From positions 434,001 through 498,000 of the forward strand of contig CBDCWQ010000021.1 in NCBI GenBank assembly GCA_965223435.1: a DNA stretch of 64,000 nt, in the 5' to 3' direction. Numbering within the stretch: the first letter of the stretch is position 1; each line of letters begins with the position of its first letter. Of this stretch, positions 54,401 to 62,768 are shown piece after piece. Below the pieces are notes generated by a model. That model made no database searches. It had not been told where the DNA came from and saw nothing but the letters and a program-made list of their open reading frames with translations. Source of the stretch: CBDCWQ01 sp965223435. GTDB taxonomy: Bacteria > Myxococcota > Kuafuiibacteriia > Kuafuiibacteriales > Kuafuiibacteriaceae. The translations under genes and the position numbers were made by a program.

Positions 54401-56898
54401 AGTGCGACCTTCACCGTTGGCGGCGCGCTCGTGGCGCTGGACGGATGTTCTACGGTGGCATCCAGCTGCCGAACGCTTTGGTCGCGGGATGCCCGGGTCG
54501 TCAAAATCCGGTTTCGCTTGTGGGCTTCTTTGGCCTGGTGGACAAAGGCGGCAAAAAAGAGGTCGCCGTCCGCGGTCAGGTTGGGTTCGCCCGCGTAGTG
54601 GTCGCTGTAGGCGGCTTTGGTCGTAGTTTCGGTGTCGAGCGTGGTTCCATGCAGCGGCGCCACGTCAAGCAAGCGCTCGGTGCGCCGCTCTTCGTTGAGA
54701 GTGTCTACATTCCAGGTGCGCCCCTGGTCTCGACTCCGAGCGATTTGGACCCTACCCGAAATACCCAGATCTGTGCTCAGACTTGGCCGATAGTAGGCCA
54801 CCCCGATTTCGCCACGGCCACTGATGGCGACTTGAGGCAGGTAGCCGGCGAGCGGTTCGCCTTCAGCCAAGAGGTTCTTCGGCGAAGCCCAGACTTGGCC
54901 GTCGTCGGAAGTGGCATAAAAGAGCGGGTTGCCGTCCGCCTGGTTGGCGTCATGTTGGGGCCCTTTTTCGTACACCGCGATCAGCGAACCCGAAGGCATG
55001 TGGGCCACCTTGGGGTACGATGGCTTTTGTGAAGCTTGAGGCGCAAAATCCCCATCGACCACGCTGAGGTTCCACGGGGCGACCGGGTGATGCGCCGAAT
55101 GTTCCTTCTTCGCTGGGCTCTTCGTGTCTTCACGGTCCAAAGACCGATGGGCGAAGACGATTTGGTCGGCTTCATGCCATGTTCCTTGATACAGATACTG
55201 GTACTGAAACCCAAGGCCCGCCCACCGGTGCTCGTCGCCCGGCTCATAGGCAGTCTTCCACGTTTGGCGCCAACCCTGTACCCATTTGGTCGGTTGTGCG
55301 CGTTGAACGATGGTCGTGCTGTAGATGGGCTCCGCGTGCATGCGTTGCCAGGCCTCGCTTGGCACCGGATGGTCTTCCCAAAGTCGAAGTTGCTTCGCGA
55401 TGATCATGACCGATTTCGGTCCGATGTGAAGAGACGGCGCGTACGCGTAGGCTTCATGGGTTCGGTCGATGTAGGGTCCCCTCGGTTGCCCATCCTTTTT
55501 GGGATCCGGCTCCTCGCTGATGGGATACGATTCATCGCACCAACAGTCCTCGCAATCGCAGCGCCCGTTGGCGCGGGGGGCATATTGGGCCTTGTATTTT
55601 ACGATTTCGGTTGCCGGCGTGCGGACGTGTTGGTTGAAGACGTTGAGGGGGCGTCCATCGGGGGTGCGCTCGATTTCAAAATCGTACGCGTACAACACTT
55701 GGTTGGCTTGATTCCAAGTCATGTGGACGTGTCCATCGGGGTCGATGGCGAGGCTGAGGGTTCGCTTCCAGGACGGGTCGGCCTCACCGACCCCTGGGGG
55801 GGCTTGAACGATCGATGGCGTGGGCTCTTGGGCACCGGTGAACATCAGCTGCTTTTTTTGGATGCGCATCAGCGTCTTGTCCTCTTCGCTGCCTTTTTCA
55901 ATCCAAGCGATCACCAATTTTTCCGAAGAGGCGGCCACCGCGAGTTCGGTGATCGTCCATCCCGGCAAGGCGGTGGCCACCCGTCGTCCTTGGTCTCTTC
56001 TGAACGACCCTGCTTTGCCGCTCTTCAGGGAATGCAAGACTTCGATGTGGTCACCCTGCTCGTCCTTTGCGATGTATGCGAGGTGAACCATGGTCTTTTC
56101 GCCGTGGCCGGTGACCACGCTTTTGGGCATGGCCGCATGAACGTCGTTCTTGGTCGCAACCGAGGGGGTTTCGAAGTCTCCGAGGCCGATGACGGGCGCA
56201 CCTTCGACTAGACTGCGGGGCGTTTTTTGGGACTCGACTTCAGACGCGGTGGTCAGAGGCTGTGGCGTCCTTGCGGTGCCGCCCAGCACTGAGAAGGAAA
56301 GCATGCCAGGCGCACTTCGGTAGAGCCAGTACATTACAGTCGGCTCCAGGCGGTCCCCTACGGAGAGATCTTTGTAGGCCTTGGCGCTGGGATCCCATCG
56401 TAAGACCCTATCGACCTGGGGGTCATCGTAGATGTGCGTCTTGATGAAGTGGACTGCGTGCCACCCCTCCGCCACTGTGGAAGATGATGTGCGCGTTTGT
56501 TCGGTGTTCTTTTCGACAGTTTCTTGAGGGATTGGAAGAGTCAGGTCTTGTGCCTGACTGGCAAAGACCCAATGGACCGTTTGGTTTTCGAAAGCGCCGT
56601 CACCCACCATCAGCTGGGGTTCGCTGGTTTGCGAGAACAGCGTACTTTTGATATCCGGGATGCTCAGCTCCCTTTGTCGGCTGTCTTGAATAGACATTGA
56701 AGACCTTAGAGGTGTGTCGGGGTCGCTTGGCGTCTCGATGACAGGCAGGGCGTTCCAGCCGGGTTCGACGTGCAACCGAAGCTCGGCGGGGGATTGGGCT
56801 TCGGAAATCGAGCTTTGTGCCGCGAGGGAAAAACAAAAACCAAGAATGGGGCTAAGCCGCAAGACACTTTGGCGTTTTCGCCCATCAAGATTGCTCAC
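48478..56898 (-). CDS. Giant exported protein (2806 aa): propeller/toroid trunk with C-terminal HD phosphodiesterase-like domain
   Basis: GTG start at 56898 with AAGGAG eight bases upstream, then a type I-like signal peptide (SPILGFCFSLAAQSSISEAQ). The trunk parallels the 3693-aa neighbour: a GW-type N-domain, a propeller (~200-800), and an alpha/alpha-toroid (~990-1490; FERVWVYTLGIALAQ, GANAWAIHGLGVFITS). Similarity ends after WFIDVHD (~1488). The rest is unassigned until residues ~2540-2700, an HD domain with YHGSRHTEEVV, LYHDFDQ and ILTLADVDLG. These are the metal-ligand positions (H, HD, D) and flanking pattern of class I cyclic-nucleotide phosphodiesterases. A 142-bp gap separates it from the downstream giant gene, so co-transcription is possible. 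An HD hydrolase on an exported protein is unusual; an effector role is inference. Confidence 0.85.
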   Translation of the reverse strand: MSNLDGRKRQSVLRLSPILGFCFSLAAQSSISEAQSPAELRLHVEPGWNALPVIETPSDPDTPLRSSMSIQDSRQRELSIPDIKSTLFSQTSEPQLMVGDGAFENQTVHWVFASQAQDLTLPIPQETVEKNTEQTRTSSSTVAEGWHAVHFIKTHIYDDPQVDRVLRWDPSAKAYKDLSVGDRLEPTVMYWLYRSAPGMLSFSVLGGTARTPQPLTTASEVESQKTPRSLVEGAPVIGLGDFETPSVATKNDVHAAMPKSVVTGHGEKTMVHLAYIAKDEQGDHIEVLHSLKSGKAGSFRRDQGRRVATALPGWTITELAVAASSEKLVIAWIEKGSEEDKTLMRIQKKQLMFTGAQEPTPSIVQAPPGVGEADPSWKRTLSLAIDPDGHVHMTWNQANQVLYAYDFEIERTPDGRPLNVFNQHVRTPATEIVKYKAQYAPRANGRCDCEDCWCDESYPISEEPDPKKDGQPRGPYIDRTHEAYAYAPSLHIGPKSVMIIAKQLRLWEDHPVPSEAWQRMHAEPIYSTTIVQRAQPTKWVQGWRQTWKTAYEPGDEHRWAGLGFQYQYLYQGTWHEADQIVFAHRSLDREDTKSPAKKEHSAHHPVAPWNLSVVDGDFAPQASQKPSYPKVAHMPSGSLIAVYEKGPQHDANQADGNPLFYATSDDGQVWASPKNLLAEGEPLAGYLPQVAISGRGEIGVAYYRPSLSTDLGISGRVQIARSRDQGRTWNVDTLNEERRTERLLDVAPLHGTTLDTETTTKAAYSDHYAGEPNLTADGDLFFAAFVHQAKEAHKRNRILTTRASRDQSVRQLDATVEHPSSATSAPPTVKVALVNKHHVKVYDAPPEELVAAVEASLEASPQAPLWASNPGAPAGAHAALTASPPLMQVELVEGEAVVSWAPADPPHTDEAVPPNPSLNYTKAIAERESLIRRTTLQASEGGRYDYADFHPPLSKEGAYQVEYRPANHRFGDDQVPFDPRAASLYEGDDPDSIHLAGFERVWVYTLGIALAQLSRTKTVPGLTIPEHRARTQAMARYLCGHAVVDQANPHELKGWHFSWNTTGDSFKDPRLVTGANAWAIHGLGVFITSEAFENLPQDEEQAWFRQCYQSALLGLQRHRRTFEVGHQARQVSLMTAGWSTRGLEAVDRPFPIQGDGEPSPIEAHHERWAYYSVVDAIGYDVYDEAQPPVLKACTHSSLCSAADIPEDAWQAFTLSERAWARLKQPEIARNVVTEHNLDVLSVLNHALNHTGALGLSNKGALEAWRNEVRDGIFYALWDQVPPSTLAYLAEREPHKQAWLKDEASTDAKSPMGRIVTGGAFQEDGTFLKSSHTAIDNCSWLALSVDYRDLPPSDEGPSIYVSRLERCLQYTILRFAKKMGFSDSGPKYYGTHYFQNAFRDPYINPSDLQESSYHLEATMGLILGLHRFVGAHPEVQSREGLEYEAERLWANAQAFTRDHGFPYSSQRIQDLSTLLSSSTAILWFIDVHDALETPPSLPPGALAMGQSFFGAASFLGGLETSLALGPRPEAAARWVYGVEVIKQLGAREALKLVLAEILATGVFTAITGEIHQEEINDLVDQLLVNENHNVVVVEEHVPFEVPAGYDYVGRAPPLEPSNPKDYYTSVRDMVSAYPSYWEEAFSDSIMANLGFGVGNTTEEQEEAAQALRAMVQGAIPQDVILQKTWDGIEVYRKLRLFQPLDRLYQAPRGVVLHLSPDHEGPKLIHHQPGSWTNWYEGEIAASDIPEAYKDTYIQWIHQWLLDIVLGVPSCKQRHSSDAFGVTAPSRCPTIPPGWDHWRTEATKDIAKGGLLTRHPSAKTPEETATDADSASVIPGGPPPKRPALDLGGSFGAPQELTLNRLRRIGGRMYIDSPLLPESPNAERVFSDKVRDAWHQVYGPDARFDVHGLDTTGGENSNLLSNIGFATNLFVHNYDKLFSGHVLGRKTIEEKLARPPSLAQATVTGPATNPQIWVEYRNEWDIPVIPAANYGAYQITGENSPRFTRRSGSTFTTVSKLENQYGLDLRARADDIVADSAFQFGTLLKPTMFVPMGLLDNEVYLQPFLTPIHQNPDQTRRWKDTTVELSQVKNLPAKAIRDTKYLDLEWYIDNFTPPTGGLHDLYAISGEATTAPTGYFSNKVKDGKNKLFLGNYVGQGRVVLHMFTPPAGQTITFEEDETETRVDETKSVKLTAAMVRTFQAQAFKINYKKPTPAQVPVFFGLPTDPSGALTEDVYQALVNKIWALVKEKKIGDDGNPYDIESKPKADTTLQENAFTLAFGPALTMGTPDYELGYGGLLNLRIREDANGEPEIRFTMNTDHPIPFYKIVPHTEVSETTSVPFFRYDWRGKVAADIPNTSLQGVLDGLGSPLDSRTDTIRNKLEDIFGESFHVRISIVNRPTEPEVSYGLQPKHDLRWKRERIDPLTVGVPLKHIRSDGTVDLAYWLETSDTDRVAFASNEEPTFATELVSLEHARPDGVLGSVELVYYHDTANPDHESYQELVLQGYSEEASSLRLRDRPSDEALQVVDDHIQVMLDALAAKFDRATHLDDVMPYHGSRHTEEVVNFAVFLLRIIKKTDPLFVSEWIIRMGILAGLYHDFDQSYKFGKQGERIRLTGTNEQKSANAAAEWMDSVNKQRPEPIFSDEDIAMVEYAILATQPSFRGGEFRHRLLDEENVPLIARILTLADVDLGAHKPNPWLTKRTNEAFREKNLDVLHAIAEATAPLPNETLAPYKRRVIAYYNVVLDRVRARQEQSPIDISYLPEGSQKTIADLFDFDRTYADLEAARDTLDSHTPREVLRMIGYAGPGL

Positions 56899-57571
56899 TC
56901 GGAATGCTCCTTGGGTAACATGGCAGTCGGGGCGATCCCCCCCTTTGCAGGCCGCCCATACGATGAGAAAGATGCGGGGGTGTCAACGGTTTTCAGGTGA
57001 ATCCACATGCAGGTGAAATTGACCCCGACGCCTTTTTTTCCCGGAATGGATGGAAAAAAGGGGTTCGCCCCGAATGAGGCGAATACGGTGCTCAAGATAA
57101 GCCCTGGTCGTCGAATCCCATGCGGGGCGCCATCTTGGTGCCCCCCATGCGGCGAGCGATCTGGTATCGGCCTTTGGGCCGAGCGCGTTTCTCCAAGCTC
57201 ATTCGGTTGCGGTTGTTGTTTCGCATCATCACTTTCCGATGAACGTGAGCTCTTTGGGGGGCTGTCTTCTAGGCGTGGTGTAGGGTATGGCTGTCATGAC
57301 GTCTCTGACACGCGGTTGCGATCTTCAGCTTCAAGCGAGCGTGGTGGAGGTGTTGCGCCGGGCGAACGGGCACCAACGCCGTGGCGCTTTGTTCTACCTG
57401 AAGTTTTCTTGCGCCTTCGGACTCGATGTCAATGCATTCTGCTTGCGTGGTTTCCGATCGCAACGTCCGAAAGCGGATGGTTTTCTCGGCCGAAAAGGGC
57501 GCAAAGGTTGTTTACACAAAGGCGGGAACCCAGAAGGTGAGGGTGTTCCAGTTGCCGGGCGGAAGAAAAGC
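56899..57571. other. Intergenic region between the giant gene and groEL terminator
   Basis: 673 bp. Short plus-strand frames exist (for example starting 57287 or 57426), but they read into the terminator at 57572-57609, lack ribosome-binding sites and show no family. I see no supported gene. The part next to 56898 should carry the promoter of the 2806-aa gene. Confidence 0.5.
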
Positions 57572-57609
57572 AAAAGCCCCGCTCCAGAGAGTCTGGAGCA
57601 GGGCTTTTT
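57572..57609. terminator. Rho-independent terminator after groEL
   Basis: AAAAGCCCCGCTCCAGA and TCTGGAGCAGGGCTTTTT form a long GC-rich hairpin flanked by A and T runs. It can work in both directions and lies 43 bp beyond the groEL stop. Confidence 0.9.
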
Positions 57610-57651
57610 CATCGCCTCCTGGCGGTGAGAGGACGCTTTTGGCGGTGCTTC

Positions 57652-59307
<1,656 letters not shown>

Positions 59308-59359
59308 GTATTTTTTACTCCCTCGTTACGCGAGTTCAGTTTGAAGGCCTTGGGGACCG

Positions 59360-59650
59360 TTACTCGAGGACTCCTAGGACCTCGTCCTCTCGAAGGATGA
59401 CGTGCTCTTCACCTTCGACTTTGATCTCCGTGCCGCTGTATTTGCCGAACAAAACGGTGTCGCCGACTTTGACCTCGAGGCCACGGGTTTTTCCATCATC
59501 AAGAATTTTGCCGTTGCCCACCGCGGCGACTTTTCCCTCAATGGGTTTTTCTTTGGCCGAGTCAGGGATAATGATGCCTCCCTTGGACTTGGTTTCGGCT
59601 TCGACGCGTTTTACGAGCAGACGATCGTGCAGGGGACGAAACTTCGCCAT
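59360..59650 (-). CDS. groES: Co-chaperonin GroES (Hsp10)
   Basis: A 96-aa subunit of the lid that caps GroEL. Conserved blocks RPLHDRLLVKRVE, the mobile loop TKSKGGIIIPDSAKEKP, and DTVLFGKYSGTEIK are present. AAAGGAGA lies upstream of the ATG. It is the first gene of the groES-groEL operon. In the 142 bp upstream I found no CIRCE inverted repeat (TTAGCACTC-N9-GAGTGCTAA), so HrcA control through that element is not supported. A CTTGAAT box about 60-80 bp upstream could be part of a heat-shock promoter, but the fit is weak. Confidence 0.98.
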   Translation of the reverse strand: MAKFRPLHDRLLVKRVEAETKSKGGIIIPDSAKEKPIEGKVAAVGNGKILDDGKTRGLEVKVGDTVLFGKYSGTEIKVEGEEHVILREDEVLGVLE

Positions 59651-59792
59651 ACTTGTGTCTCCTTTAGACTTTAGGATTTCAAGTTACTGAAATCATTGAG
59701 AAAAATTTGTAGAACCAGCAGTCTATTCAAGTGGCTGCTAAGCTATGCCCCATCAGATAGACACCAGATCCAACCCCGTCAAGTTCTTCTTT

Positions 59793-61085
59793 TCAGGGTC
59801 TGGGGACGATGCGCAGATTGACGGCGCTTGGGGGGCCACCAGAAGTTCGGGCGGTGACCAAGGCTGCGGATAACCCAATGGTGGCCACGGCAGTGACGGC
59901 CCAAAACCAGGGCTGGGACCAAAAGGGCGGGCTTTTGGGAACGGGCTCAGGATGGTTGGATTGGGCGCTCCAGGCTCCGAGCATGGAGGGCAGCATGTCT
60001 GGGGGTTTTTCGCCGCTGGTGTGGCAGGCCATGGCTTGGCCGAGGCCGCGGCCAAGGTCGTCGGCCTCGGCGCGGGCCACATATTGGGAGCCGCCGCCTG
60101 AAAGAAATAGGGATACCGCAGGGAGCACCGTGCCCGCCACGGATCTGTGGGTTCCCAGCCGTACCCCAGCCAGCAGCACGCGGTTCGCATCGGCACGTTT
60201 GGCCAGGAGTTCGAGCACGGGCTCAAGGTCGTGTTCCGCCCGCACAAGGCGAGGCAGCGCGCGAATGCGAACCAACTCCGCGTCGGGCACGAGTCGCACC
60301 GAAAGTCTGGTGGGTTCTTCCGGCTCGACCTGGATGGTCCGGATGTCGCTCTGGTATCCTTCTTTGCTCACCCGTAAGAGGTGCCGTCCCACGCCGACGC
60401 TGTGGAGCCACAGCGGGGTTTGACCCAAGCGGTGTCCGTCCAGGTAGACTGTGGACTTCCCTGGGTTTGGGTGCAGGCGCACCTCGAGACGCCCGACGGG
60501 CCGAGCGGACTCCAGCCCTTGGATCGCGGCGACCTCGACGGCCACGCGTCGGGAGAATCGGTGCCTGGGTGGCGCGAGTTTCGGGTTGAAATCGAGGGCG
60601 CGCCGCAGCCTTTGTCGCGCGGCGTCGACCCGGTCCCGGGCGAGGTAGATGGCGCCGGCGAGAAGGTGGGCCGTGGCCAGCACCTCGGTGGCTCCTGGTT
60701 CTTGGTGGACCGACGCCAAGCGTGCGGTGGCCTTGGCGATGAGCTCCAGTGCGAGTTCGTCGTCGAGTTCTCGAAACCGCTCCTCGGCTTGGTCGATGAG
60801 CACCCGCGCTTCCAAAAGGGTGCGGCTTCGTCTTTCGTGTCCGCCCTCCATGCGAAGGGCGCGCTCGGTGGCGCTTTTGGGGAGAAGGTTCAGAGCGCCC
60901 GGTGCCGCCTTTCGGAGGGCTTCGTCCACTCGGCTGACCCAGGGCTTGAGCTCGGGGTCAACGCCCATGACCACCAGGAGCACCGTTTCGTGCGCGGTCA
61001 TGGGGCGACACGCGGACGGGGATGCGGAAGCGGTGGAGGTGGAGACCGCCGTCAGCAATCCCACCAACTGAACGCCGGGTATCAC
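59793..61085 (-). CDS. PEGA-domain protein with signal peptide and C-terminal membrane helix
   Basis: I start at GTG 61085, whose GTGA overlaps the stop of the upstream HD-GYP gene by four bases; a longer frame upstream is only a shadow of that gene. The 430-aa product has a signal-like start (VQLVGLLTAVSTSTASASPS), a helical, possibly TPR-like middle (AHLLAGAIYLARDRVDAARQ), and a PEGA domain. The PEGA domain contains STVYLDGHRLGQTPLWLHSV and GRHLLRVSKEGYQ. A C-terminal transmembrane segment (FWAVTAVATIGLSAALV) completes it. PEGA domains are extracytoplasmic modules common in Myxococcota surface and kinase proteins. Coupling suggests it works with the HD-GYP protein. Function unknown. Confidence 0.75.
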   Translation of the reverse strand: MIPGVQLVGLLTAVSTSTASASPSACRPMTAHETVLLVVMGVDPELKPWVSRVDEALRKAAPGALNLLPKSATERALRMEGGHERRSRTLLEARVLIDQAEERFRELDDELALELIAKATARLASVHQEPGATEVLATAHLLAGAIYLARDRVDAARQRLRRALDFNPKLAPPRHRFSRRVAVEVAAIQGLESARPVGRLEVRLHPNPGKSTVYLDGHRLGQTPLWLHSVGVGRHLLRVSKEGYQSDIRTIQVEPEEPTRLSVRLVPDAELVRIRALPRLVRAEHDLEPVLELLAKRADANRVLLAGVRLGTHRSVAGTVLPAVSLFLSGGGSQYVARAEADDLGRGLGQAMACHTSGEKPPDMLPSMLGAWSAQSNHPEPVPKSPPFWSQPWFWAVTAVATIGLSAALVTARTSGGPPSAVNLRIVPRP

Positions 61086-62665
61086 GGATTTGGCGTGGTC
61101 CCTGGCCTCAACGCTTTTTCGGGAATGTCGGCCTCGATGAAGATGGACAAGAGGTCTTGGTCGAGAGCACCTCTTTTGGCTTCGTCGCTTAAGATGTCGA
61201 GGGCTCGGTTTTTGGGGACCGCCTTCTTGTATGGCCGGTCGGTGGCGGTCAGGGCGTCGAAGATGTCGGCAATGGTCATGATTCTCGTCTGAACTGGAAT
61301 TTCGTTGGCCCACACCCCGTTTGGGTAGCCTGAGCCGTTGAGTTTTTCGTGGTGGCCTTGAGCGATTTTGGGGACCCCTGCCAGATCCTTGGTCCAGGGA
61401 ATCTGGTTCAAGAAATTATAGGTGTGCATGACGTGGCTTTCAATTTCTTTACGCTCACCAGGGCTTAAAGAACCTCGCCCGATGGATAGCAATGTCACTT
61501 CTTGGGGCGGGAGCAGCGCCTGTTTTTGGTTTTCGCCGTCGACAAAGAATTCTTTTCCGATCTCGTGGAGTCGCTCGAATCCATCCCTGTGGAGGATCGT
61601 CGGAAGGTTACACTTTTTGATGAAAGCCAGCATTTCATCCAGTTTGCAAAGCCGGTTTCGAAATTGGCTTTCGATGTCCTTTCGTTTGAGTTCAAGATCG
61701 TCTGGATGGGTTGTCAGTGCCTGGACGTGGGCCCGCAGCATATCGATTTCCGCGGCTTGGCGCGCCTGAGTGAATCTTTCTTCAAGCAGGCGCAGTTGGT
61801 GCGGGTGCAGTTTCTCAGATTTGATCAATACATGTTCCCGAACCCCGACTTTGCCAAAGTCGTGGAGGAGGGCCGCGTACCGCATCTCGCGAAGCTCGGT
61901 GCGATTAAAGGTTTTGCCCTGGTAGTGGCCCGCGGGTCGTTGGGCGGCCTCCATCAGTTCTACCGAGAGTTCTGCGACCCGGTCCGAGTGGCCCGCGGTT
62001 GTTGGATCTCTAGACTCGATGGCGGTGACGCTGGCTTGGACAAAGCCTTCGAACAGTCGTTCGATTTCTTCGTAGAGATTTGCGTTTTCGATGGCGGCTG
62101 CCGCATTGGCTCCGAAGGCCATCAGGAGTTCTTGGTCTTCACGGTCGAAGGGCCCGCTTTTGTGGTTCAGGGCCTGGACCACACCCACCACCTCGCCTTT
62201 GCTTCCGAGCATGGGAATGCACAGGAGTGACTGGGTTCGGTAACCCGTGGTTCGGTCGACCTCTGGATTGAACCGTTGGTCCTGATACACGTCCGCAATG
62301 TTGAGGGGGGCTTTGGTCTTGGCCACGGTGCCTGCGATGCCGCAGCCGACGGGAACGCGAATCACCTCTTGCTCGCCGTGGGCTATTTTCGAAAGAAGTT
62401 CGGTGCGATCCCGGCTCATGATAAAAATGGTGCCGCGGTCGGCGTCGACGGCCCGGATGCTGTGCTCAAGGATCAGATCGAGGAGTTTCTCCAGATCGCG
62501 TTCTCGAGTCAGGGCCGTGGCGACTTCAAGCAGCGAGCTTAGCTTTTGGTTGCGTCTTTGGAGGTGTGCCCAACCGGGGGCGTTGAGGCGGTCATTTTGG
62601 AGCTCTTTTTTGTCTTCGTGGGAATGTTTTTGGGCCCCTCCGGTGTTCTTGGGCGAATCGGCCAT
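61082..62665 (-). CDS. GAF and HD-GYP domain protein, predicted cyclic di-GMP phosphodiesterase
   Basis: 527 aa, no membrane segment, so cytosolic. A GAF sensor domain spans about residues 55-200 (ending AFGANAAAAIENANLYEEI). The HD-GYP domain follows from about 205: AGHSDRVAELS, LLHDFGKVGV (HD pair), and GHHEKLNGSGYP, in which the GYP motif is intact. Between HD and GYP lies an unusually long insertion of roughly 110 residues, mostly helical and charged. Intact HD-GYP motifs usually mean hydrolysis of cyclic di-GMP. It is the first gene of a coupled pair with the PEGA protein and is divergent from a Ser/Thr kinase (103-bp gap). Confidence 0.9.
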   Translation of the reverse strand: MADSPKNTGGAQKHSHEDKKELQNDRLNAPGWAHLQRRNQKLSSLLEVATALTRERDLEKLLDLILEHSIRAVDADRGTIFIMSRDRTELLSKIAHGEQEVIRVPVGCGIAGTVAKTKAPLNIADVYQDQRFNPEVDRTTGYRTQSLLCIPMLGSKGEVVGVVQALNHKSGPFDREDQELLMAFGANAAAAIENANLYEEIERLFEGFVQASVTAIESRDPTTAGHSDRVAELSVELMEAAQRPAGHYQGKTFNRTELREMRYAALLHDFGKVGVREHVLIKSEKLHPHQLRLLEERFTQARQAAEIDMLRAHVQALTTHPDDLELKRKDIESQFRNRLCKLDEMLAFIKKCNLPTILHRDGFERLHEIGKEFFVDGENQKQALLPPQEVTLLSIGRGSLSPGERKEIESHVMHTYNFLNQIPWTKDLAGVPKIAQGHHEKLNGSGYPNGVWANEIPVQTRIMTIADIFDALTATDRPYKKAVPKNRALDILSDEAKRGALDQDLLSIFIEADIPEKALRPGTTPNP

Positions 62666-62768
62666 GGGCCCACCGTATCATTCCCCCCCAAGGAAAGCAC
62701 CCTTCGCCTTCTTTCTCGCTTGACAGTGGGAACAAACGGGTCAACCCAGTCTCCGCGGAGTCGACCGC

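Noticed and set aside
55036..56211. 391-codon plus-strand frame opposite the 2806-aa gene
   Set aside because: Shadow frame; the minus strand carries the propeller motifs shared with the paralogue.
57287..57628. 113-codon plus-strand ORF before groEL
   Set aside because: It runs through the strong terminator at 57572-57609 and has no ribosome-binding site or family.
59651..59792. CIRCE element upstream of groES
   Set aside because: I looked for TTAGCACTC-N9-GAGTGCTAA and did not find it.
61086..61313. N-terminal extension of the PEGA gene up to 61313
   Set aside because: These codons are the out-of-frame 3' end of the HD-GYP gene. The GTGA overlap at 61082-61085 followed by a signal peptide is the better start.
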